Shown: positions 58,329-64,000 of the stretch, one piece after another | Numbering within the stretch: position 1 is the first letter of the stretch | Layout: every line of letters begins with the position of its first letter | NCBI GenBank assembly: GCA_021234155.1 | Contig: JAJEKV010000013.1 | Span: 16,469,877 to 16,533,876, forward strand | Origin: Isoetes taiwanensis | Lineage: Eukaryota > Streptophyta > Lycopodiopsida > Isoetales > Isoetaceae | DNA: 64,000 nt | Direction: 5' to 3' | Notes under the pieces: model-generated | Told to the model about the DNA's origin: nothing | Database searches by the model: none | The model's input: the letters and a program-made list of their open reading frames with translations, nothing else | Made by a program: the position numbers and the translations under genes

Positions 58329-60335
58329 CTACACTTGTTTTCTGCTGCACATGACATTTTGTACTTTCAATTGCTTTATTTTGCAAACATCCTCTTGCAT
58401 GTTAGCCTCAGCATATATGTTTGACATAAGGACATACCCTGCAATGCAACATGAATCTAGAAGAAGGATCTGGTCAAAACAGCACCTTGCTATCTCAATG
58501 TTTCCATACATTTTGCAAGCACTAAGCAAAGCTATCCACCCTTGCAAATCAGACTTAATGGAAGCCTGCAATAAATCTTTGGCCTCCTTGAGACACCTTG
58601 CACGACTTAGCAGATCAATCGTGCAGATCAAATGCAGGATATCCGGTTCAATGGCATGATAATCTCTCATACATCTAAAATACCAAAGACCTTCCTCTAC
58701 TAGGCCTGCACGGCTGCATACTATAAGAATACTTGTGAATGATATTCTATCAACATTTAAGCCATCGTGCTGCATCTTCCCAAACCATTCCACAGCAGGT
58801 GCACTTTTTCCATGATGGGCATACCCTGCGCCTATTGCACCCCATGATATCACATCTTGTTCCGGAAGATTATCGAACAGTTTAAGTGCTTCGTTTAAGC
58901 TCCCACATTTAGCATACATATCAATCAAGGCATTACCCAGAACATCATTTAAATGGATTCCTTGTTTGATAGTCATATCATGGATAAGCCTACCCATCCC
59001 TACTGCTCCAAGGTGGCAACATGCTTTCAGGACACTCAAAAAGATGACCACATTTGGAAAAATACCTTCCTGTTTCATTTTCTCGAAGAGATCAAGAGCT
59101 AGACGATCTTCCCCATGCTGGGCATACCCACTGATCATGGAACCCCATGATACAACATCTCGATTTGACAAACTGGAAAAACTTTTGTAGGCCTCCTCGA
59201 GATTTCCACATTTTCCATACATGTCAATTAAGCTATTTCCTAAAACTAAATCTGGTTGGAATCCTCTTGCAAGTATCTGACCATGTATCAGCCTTCCTTG
59301 CTCTATTTGACTCTCAAACGCACATGTTTTCAAAACTATTGAAAATGTGATGTCATCTGGTTTAATGCCTTCCTCCTGCATCCTAGCAAAACATATTAAT
59401 GAACTAAGATAATCAGAATGACATGCATGTCCTGCAATCAATGCATTCCAAGACACCACATCTTTGTTGATTAGCTTGTCAAAGACCACATGTGCCTCCT
59501 CTAAATAACCACATTTCGAGTAAGCATCAACCAAGGCGTTTCCCATGGCATCATCTAAAGGGACTCTACAGGCTATGATTTTCTCGTGAATGCACCTACA
59601 GTGTTCTATTGTCCCTGTACTACAGGCATTCAAGAGGCTCAGAAACGTTATGCTATTTGGTTGCATGCCTTCCTCTTGCATCTTTCCAAAACATTCCAGG
59701 GCTACCACACAACCCATGTCCTGAGAATATCCAGCAATTATTGCATTCCAAGACACCACATCCCGGTTTTGCAATGTATCAAAAAACTCCCTAGCCTTTT
59801 GAAGATGTCCACATTTTACATACATATCAATCAGGGTATTCCCAACAAAAGTATCGTATTGAAGCCCGTATTCAATAATCTGGCTATGAACAATTCTCGC
59901 AAGGAATTGAAGATTTGACATTAGGCATGCCTTGATGATGGCAACAAAGATGTGCTTGGGATTCTTGGAACTGGATAACTGAACACTATAGTAGAGTTCA
60001 AAGGCCATATCCAATTTGAAATTTGCCAAAACAAATGCTGCCCATGCATAAGAACTAGGTTTGTCAATTTTATTGTATACTTCATTTGCCTCAAATAAAC
60101 ATCCATGGTAACAGAACAACCTAAGAAGATGGTCACATAAAATGGAAATGGAATCTAAACCACTATGAACAATGAGGTCACGTACACGTCTGCCGAGCTC
60201 CAAGTTCCTTTGCTTCTCGCAACTGCGTACTAGATAGTGTGCAGAGTCTCTGCTCATAAGGACGCCTTTTGTGTCATTCGCTTCTGCATTTCCGACTGCA
60301 GTATGCAACACTCCAGCTTCACCTGGTTTAATCAA
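58329..60335 (-). CDS. PLS-type pentatricopeptide repeat protein, 668 aa
   Basis: PPR proteins bind organellar RNA sequence-specifically and guide editing, splicing or stability in plastids or mitochondria. The intronless frame holds about 14 tandem motifs of P, L and S lengths. Repeating signatures include GNTLIDMYVKCGHLQKAREF, NRDVVSWNAIIAGYS, GNALVDAYSKCGYLEEAHVV, GNSLIDMYGKCGNLEEAY and GNALIDMYAKCGSLNEALKL. The C-terminus has an E1-like block, WIALLSACKMYGNIEIA to YVLMSNIYAEANM, then stops after KVQNVMCSRKQV. It therefore lacks the E2/E+ remainder and the DYW deaminase domain. The first 26 residues lack an obvious targeting peptide; MSRDSAHYLVRSCEKQRN at residue 27 is the usual PPR domain entry, so an upstream exon or a different start is possible. 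The frame is undamaged, the best-preserved host gene here. Confidence 0.93.
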   Translation of the reverse strand: MIKPGEAGVLHTAVGNAEANDTKGVLMSRDSAHYLVRSCEKQRNLELGRRVRDLIVHSGLDSISILCDHLLRLFCYHGCLFEANEVYNKIDKPSSYAWAAFVLANFKLDMAFELYYSVQLSSSKNPKHIFVAIIKACLMSNLQFLARIVHSQIIEYGLQYDTFVGNTLIDMYVKCGHLQKAREFFDTLQNRDVVSWNAIIAGYSQDMGCVVALECFGKMQEEGMQPNSITFLSLLNACSTGTIEHCRCIHEKIIACRVPLDDAMGNALVDAYSKCGYLEEAHVVFDKLINKDVVSWNALIAGHACHSDYLSSLICFARMQEEGIKPDDITFSIVLKTCAFESQIEQGRLIHGQILARGFQPDLVLGNSLIDMYGKCGNLEEAYKSFSSLSNRDVVSWGSMISGYAQHGEDRLALDLFEKMKQEGIFPNVVIFLSVLKACCHLGAVGMGRLIHDMTIKQGIHLNDVLGNALIDMYAKCGSLNEALKLFDNLPEQDVISWGAIGAGYAHHGKSAPAVEWFGKMQHDGLNVDRISFTSILIVCSRAGLVEEGLWYFRCMRDYHAIEPDILHLICTIDLLSRARCLKEAKDLLQASIKSDLQGWIALLSACKMYGNIEIARCCFDQILLLDSCCIAGYVLMSNIYAEANMQEDVCKIKQLKVQNVMCSRKQV

Positions 60336-60477
60336 ACTTTTGTTTTTCTTTATTAAGTAGGTAGCAACGCCAAACCATAGCTAGCAAGCCAACAGATATT
60401 CTTAACAGTACCTTCGAGGAGAAGGTGCTGATCGCCGGACCTTGTAAGACATGCGCGATGCCATGACAGCATATTAA

Positions 60478-60629
60478 AATGTCTGCAAACATGTAACAAT
60501 ACGAAGAAATGCCAAAGAACAGCCATAGTGCAGTTATCAAAATGCCCGGCAAAACGGGAGGCCGTTTTGATAAATATGAGGCTCATTAAATTCCAATGTT
60601 GTTTTGCAAATATTCTAAGGTTAGAATAA
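60478..60629. repeat. Segmental duplication, left arm (copy 1)
   Basis: TTATCAAAATGCCC(G/A)GC(A/G)AAACG, TTTTGATAAATATG(A/T)GGCT, TTTTGCAAATATTCTAA and TAGAATAA match 63330-63463. The copy is interrupted at 60630 by the PIF/Harbinger-type element and resumes at 62288 (TAAAAGCTTTATAATGAGATTAA). Confidence 0.85.
60627..60629. repeat. Target-site duplication TAA, left copy
   Basis: Matches TAA at 62288-62290; the unoccupied paralogue has a single TAA at 63461-63463. Confidence 0.8.
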
Positions 60630-60899
60630 GGCCCTTTTTCCATGGCACCTATGTCTTATATTTAGAGTCACGTTATTGGTCCACGTAAGAAAATAAAACA
60701 CCATTGCTTTTCCACTAAACAATTTAAGACACGTCTTAATTTGGTTCCGTACAACTTGAGAGGAGCATTTTATTCCGGGGGAAACCCCCCGCCACAAAAT
60801 AAGGTATGCACTCCTATCCTATCAGGGGGCTTCTCTGCCGGATCATTCGGGTGTCCTAAAAATGAGATAACAGAAGCAGAAGAGCTTGACGGGAATGGA

Positions 60900-61075
60900 A
60901 TCGATTCCGGAACTCTGTCTGAATCCTACTGTCCTGAACTCTGTCTTGAATCCTACTATCCGGAACTCTACTTTTGGTTTCTACTATCTGTTAATCGACC
61001 TCTGTTATTCTACTATCTGTTATTCCGACCTCTGTAAATCCGTAACCTCTCTGTAATCCGACCTCTCTTGGCCAT
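60900..61075. repeat. Short tandem repeats inside the element
   Basis: GAACTCTGTCT(T)GAATCCTACT(G/A)TCC(T/G) repeats two to three times, then CTACTATCTGTTA-TC(C)GACCTCTGT repeats three to four times. Confidence 0.75.
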
Positions 61076-61404
61076 GTCCATGTTTATGAAAGGACCCTAA
61101 CCTGCGAATGTGGATCAGCTCCTGAACTATGCCGGATCATTTCAACCGGCATGCAGCTAATGAAGTTCTTTAAATTTAGGGTTCGTGGCTTTGCCTGCAC
61201 AAGCAAGAGATGTGCAAGATCGGCCTCCTTATTCTGATCTATATTCTTGGCGAAACAAAACAGGGAAAAGCGTTTTGGGAGATACTAGCATGTGTTAGGT
61301 AAATATACATACGACTATTATGCTTCAAAGAGTTCATGCATGTTAGCACTGCTGGCTTTTCTCAATCTTGTTGATCATGCTATTTTGGTACTTGTCAACA
61401 ACAG

Positions 61405-62010
61405 GATTGTCATGATCTGTGGAAACCAGAGCTAACAGGAAGGATAGCTATGGTAGATTCTCCTAGAGAGATCATTGGGGCTGTATTGAAATCCTTGGGC
61501 TGCTCTTACAACATTAAAAGCTTTGAGAAGGATGTTTCTGGGGGTCGACTGGCTGTAAAACGATCTTTTGCCGAGTTCAAAGGACAGGTAATTTACCCTG
61601 ATACTGAGATACAACGTTGCAAGACCAATTATCAGGCAGACCAAGATATCTACGATGTCATTGAACATTATGAAACCCTTTACAATAATTGGTTGCTTAG
61701 AAATGAGATGACACAATACAGAAATTCTTTGTAACATAGAAAAGATTGGAACTTACCTTACATAAGCAATGATGTTCAACTTTGCAGCCATAAAAACTGA
61801 CTTAAGCTTCTTCATGGCCTTGGCAATTTTCTCTCTCTATTATGATACATTTTGACAGCTTGCTGCGAGTGCAGGTCCGTTTGTTTGATGGCATTCATTA
61901 TCTGGATGCATTAAGTGCAGGAGATGCATGGGTTGCTATTTGATGGTCGAATGAAGTGGTCCAATTCGCAAAACAAATGCATGGAATCGAAGTTATAGTG
62001 CCTGAATCTA
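61405..62010 (+). pseudogene. PotD-like (putrescine/spermidine-binding-related) plastid protein gene fragment
   Basis: Exon 61405-61587 follows a CAACAG acceptor and reads DCHDLWKPELTGRIAMVDSP, REIIGAVLKSLGCSYN and SGGRLAVKRSFAEFKGQ, ending CAG|GTAATT. The intron is 61588-61874, ending GAGTGCAG. The next exon continues in the same phase, VRLFDGIHYLDALSAGDAWV AI, then a TGA at 61941-61943, then WSNEVVQFAKQMHGIEVIVP, and similarity stops near 62010. Plant homologues of bacterial extracellular solute-binding proteins (PotD type) have this order: W..L.GKIAMV.SPRE..GAVLK, VRLFD, and GW.SDV...A. The Gly codon of GWS has become a stop. It is a partial, dead copy inside a transposable element. Confidence 0.82.
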
Positions 62011-62287
62011 TAGTTTTTACAAAAGTATTCTTTTATCACTGGTTTTGCATGGTCTTGCATGGTTTTACATGGTCTTGCATGGTTTTACAATAATACGACA
62101 TGTCTTATTTTTGTGTAGTGGAAAACTGTGATTATAAGACACGTCTTATATCAATAAGACGTGTCTTATAATAATGTAATGGAAAACTGTTTTTTTTAAG
62201 ACATGTCTTAAGTATGACATGGAGCCCAAAAGGGTGTCTTATAATTATGTGACAGCCATAAAATAAGACTGCCGTGGAAAAAGGGCC

Positions 62288-62290
62288 TAA
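62288..62290. repeat. Target-site duplication TAA, right copy
   Basis: Directly after the right inverted terminus AAAAAGGGCC. Confidence 0.8.
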
Positions 62291-62332
62291 AAGCTTTATA
62301 ATGAGATTAAATTTACCTAAATTAGAGCATCC

Positions 62333-62348
62333 TCTTTTGAGTTGTTCA
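62333..62348. repeat. LINE target-site duplication, left copy
   Basis: TCTTTTGAGTTGTTCA, identical to 62865-62880. The first two bases may belong to the tail on the right side, so the true length is 14-16 bp. Confidence 0.85.
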
Positions 62349-62866
62349 TGAAAAAGCGCAGATCTATTGCCTCTATCCGCACAGGTGCACACCATCTCCG
62401 GATTGAGACATGGAGATGGGTTGGGGAGCTGCGCCAGGAGAGGTTTTGTCAACGCTATCAGGTTGGAGCTGTGGAAGACGAATGCCACACCCTTCAGAGG
62501 TGTCCGGCATATGATGACATTCGGATACGCTATGCTGAGCTGGTCCATCCTGGCCAGCCCCTGCATGAGATGCTGAGCACGAGCTCGGTACAGAGGTTGG
62601 GCTCATACATTCAAGAGATCATGGATCGCCGAGATCAGCTCGGCCCTCCGGCACTTACCTGATACATGTACATATTTATGTCTATATTTGTTTTTGTATT
62701 TGTACAGTTTGACAACAAGTCCATTCCTGTCACGGTTTTTTCCCCAAACAACCCTTTAGGGTGGGGAGGGGTTTTTTTAACCCGGACAGTAATCGGTTGC
62801 TGCGCCTCCTGTCTGGGTCCCATAGGCCAATTGGTCTCCGTGGACGATAAAAACTATATTCTATTC
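62349..62866 (+). mobile_element. 5'-truncated LINE copy with clear target duplication
   Basis: The insertion begins mid-gene at TGAAAAAGCGCAG and includes the C-terminal Cys/His frame (to 62662). The 3' UTR GGTCCCATAGGCCAATTGGTCTCCGTGGACGATAAAAA ends in a short TATATTCTATTC tail. Exact 14-16 bp repeats flank it, proof of target-primed insertion with 5' truncation. Of the three related copies this one has the most intact ends and is probably the youngest. Confidence 0.9.
62351..62662 (+). pseudogene. LINE C-terminal Cys/His segment (copy 2)
   Basis: The frame contains KKRRSIASIRTGAHHLRIET, EERFCQRYQ-type and AVEDECHTLQRCPAYDD, then GSYIQEIMDRRDQLGPP to a stop. One zinc-binding Cys of the copy-1 pattern (CQCC) is replaced (CQRY). 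Confidence 0.75.
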
Positions 62867-62880
62867 TTTTGAGTTGTTCA
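62865..62880. repeat. LINE target-site duplication, right copy
   Basis: TCTTTTGAGTTGTTCA; see 62333-62348. Confidence 0.85.
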
Positions 62881-63329
62881 GCATTCTGAAACACTATAAT
62901 TGTAGATTCCACTCCAATTTGCTATCTTATTCTCCCACCTTTCCTCTGAACCTGATGTGTCGTGGGCGGCTCATGCAGAAAATGATCTGAAGCAACCCGT
63001 CAGTGGCAAAGTGTTGTTCGAATTTATTTTCCAATTTACTTTTCACATAAGAACGTTTTTTATCAATTGATGTAAGAATGACTACTCCAATACACCGAAC
63101 TGATTCCCTGAGATATGCATAAGTTTATGCTTAACAGGTCGATTCAGACAGGCGATGCAGTGTCGTCGGCTCGTGTCATGAGATGTTTGGTTAAGTCCTA
63201 GGTTTTATGTAAGAGCACTTCCACATTTCAAAAAAATTACTGCCATTTTAGTCAGGCACCTGTTTTGAGGTAGGTAGTAAAGTTATAAGGAAGGGGATTT
63301 GAAATTTCTAACAACATAAAGAAATGCCC
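62881..63329. other. Spacer
   Basis: No gene or repeat recognised apart from the start of the duplicated segment, which becomes clear near 63330. Confidence 0.35.
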
Positions 63330-63523
63330 CAACATTAGAGTTTGCCAATGAATAGCTATAATAAAGTTATCAAAATGCCCAGCGAAACGTGGAGGCCATT
63401 TTGATAAATATGTGGCTTCTTAAATTCAAATGTTATTTTGCAAATATTCTAAAGATAGAATAAAAGCTTTATAATGAGATTAACTTTATATAAATCAGAG
63501 TTTGATCTATCCTCTTTCGAGAC
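63330..63523. repeat. Segmental duplication, copy 2, with the empty PIF/Harbinger site
   Basis: Matches 60530-60629 joined to 62288-62340. The two arms meet at GATAGAATAAAAGCTTTATAATGAGATTAA (junction TAA 63461-63463). It carries no insertion and only one TAA. Confidence 0.88.
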
Positions 63524-63870
63524 CCTTATCGGACCTGATGCATTTAAGTTTCTTCCCGTAGGTCTTTCCATTTCCACAACAAACAATTTGAAAGCCTCAA
63601 GAGCCTTATCTTTTGATGACAGCAAGTAACAACTTCCCATCCTACTATGGTCAACAATGAATGAAATAAAATACCTTTTTCGGTCATGCCTTGTACGGTT
63701 AGTGGTCTACATAGATCTGAGTGTACAAGGTCAAGGGGACTGGCTGCTCTTTTCTTCGATTTTGAGAATGGCAATCTAGTCAATTTGCCTAACATGCACC
63801 CTGGTCATATATACCCTTTATCTAAACCGGTTATCATTCCCCAAGTCTACTATGCCAGAGTTTTACACCA
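63524..63870 (-). pseudogene. Copia integrase fragment (second copia element)
   Basis: The minus strand reads LWHSRLG-like residues near 63860, then PGCMLGKLTRLPFSKSKKRA and SPLDLVHSDLC with PLTVQGMTEK. It continues, with one shift, through SCYLLSSKDKALEAFKLFVV, EMERPTGR and LKCIRSDKG. This is the copia pre-integrase HHCC region followed by the integrase core: D of LVHSDL, then the IRSDKG aspartate. Similarity ends abruptly at about 63523, where the duplicated segment begins, so the element is truncated. It is unrelated in detail to the copia element at 33945-38906. Confidence 0.85.
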
Positions 63871-64000
63871 ACTATTGACAAAGCTCCCAAAAAACATTGT
63901 TTTGAAAATTAAGATGATTTCTTATGAGCAGCTCTGGATTTCTTAGATTTCAGCTCGGGAATCTTCAAACCCTTGGCAACAAAGGCGCACAAATAAAGAT

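Larger units (their letters stand above)
60630..62287. mobile_element. PIF/Harbinger-type non-autonomous element carrying a host gene fragment, 1658 bp
   Basis: Ends are inverted: GGCCCTTTTTCCATGGCA on the left and GGCCCTTTTTCCACGGCA as the reverse complement of the right, flanked by TAA. Inner similarity extends about 110 bp (TTTTCCACTAAACAATTTAA-GACACGTCTTAA vs TTTTCCATTACATTATTATAA-GACACGTCTTAT). Palindromes of the type TAAGACACGTCTTA recur at 60725-60740, 62137-62168 and 62197-62212. No transposase is present. The interior has a short-repeat zone (60900-61070) and two exons with the intron of a PotD-like gene (61405-62010). Retention of the intron shows DNA-level capture. Confidence 0.85.

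Noticed and set aside
58231-60136. Plus-strand ORFs and a second minus-strand frame over the PPR gene
   Set aside because: Shadows of the 668-codon PPR frame.
1-64000. CRISPR arrays, prokaryotic operons or ribosome-binding sites
   Set aside because: Introns, retrotransposons, SINE and PPR content show eukaryotic plant nuclear DNA; repeats here are not regularly spaced short repeats with unique spacers.

Overview
The window looks like repeat-rich nuclear DNA of a land plant with a large, gene-poor genome. The evidence is a PLS-type pentatricopeptide (PPR) protein, plant-style GT-AG introns, plant-type TNP2 (CACTA), Ty1/copia, LINE and PIF/Harbinger elements, and long AT-rich spacers. A fern or another seed-free lineage is my guess; the sequence does not prove it. 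Almost all coding signal belongs to broken transposons. Host genes are few.

Layout. 1-248: edge of a minus-strand gene with an in-frame stop. 994-1092: a foldback. 3280-4036: PIF/Harbinger-type MITE with TAA duplications and many TTAAGTTA-type subrepeats. 4770-5018: tRNA-type SINE. 5020-5800: minus-strand inositol polyphosphate 5-phosphatase pseudogene. 7932 to about 14420: decayed CACTA transposon with a CACTA end, two arrays of palindromic CGTCGTTAAACGACG repeats, a TNP2 transposase and an embedded SET-like domain. 15780-16560: a second, diverged CACTA left end. 17008-25400: GC-richer tandem array with a period near 1.05 kb, invaded at 18028-21951 by an LTR-internal-LTR-internal-LTR structure.

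25400-29320: spacer, then a four-exon minus-strand gene (28330-29390) that has no long ORF and was found from splice phase alone. 30640-32430: imperfect 1-kb direct duplication. 33945-38906: complete but frameshifted Ty1/copia element with a perfect 5-bp target duplication. 41430-42600: tandem repeats. 43796-43858: hairpin. 44570-46560: unrecognised intron-containing coding-like remnants. 47126-47640: minus-strand LINE 3' end. 48432-48566: Stowaway-like MITE.

51400-52584: PPP4R2-like gene (protein phosphatase 4 regulatory subunit 2) with a 5'-UTR intron. 53201-54664: second LINE copy. 58329-60335: PPR gene (minus). 60630-62287: PIF/Harbinger-type element that carries two exons and the intron of a PotD-like plastid solute-binding protein gene. 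An unoccupied paralogous site for this element lies at 63461. 62349-62866: third LINE copy with a clear target duplication. 63525-63870: minus-strand copia fragment at the right edge.

The host genes do not form a pathway: they are isolated units separated by transposons. Many frameshifts are single-base changes in homopolymers, so some of the 'broken' coding may be assembly error rather than true decay.
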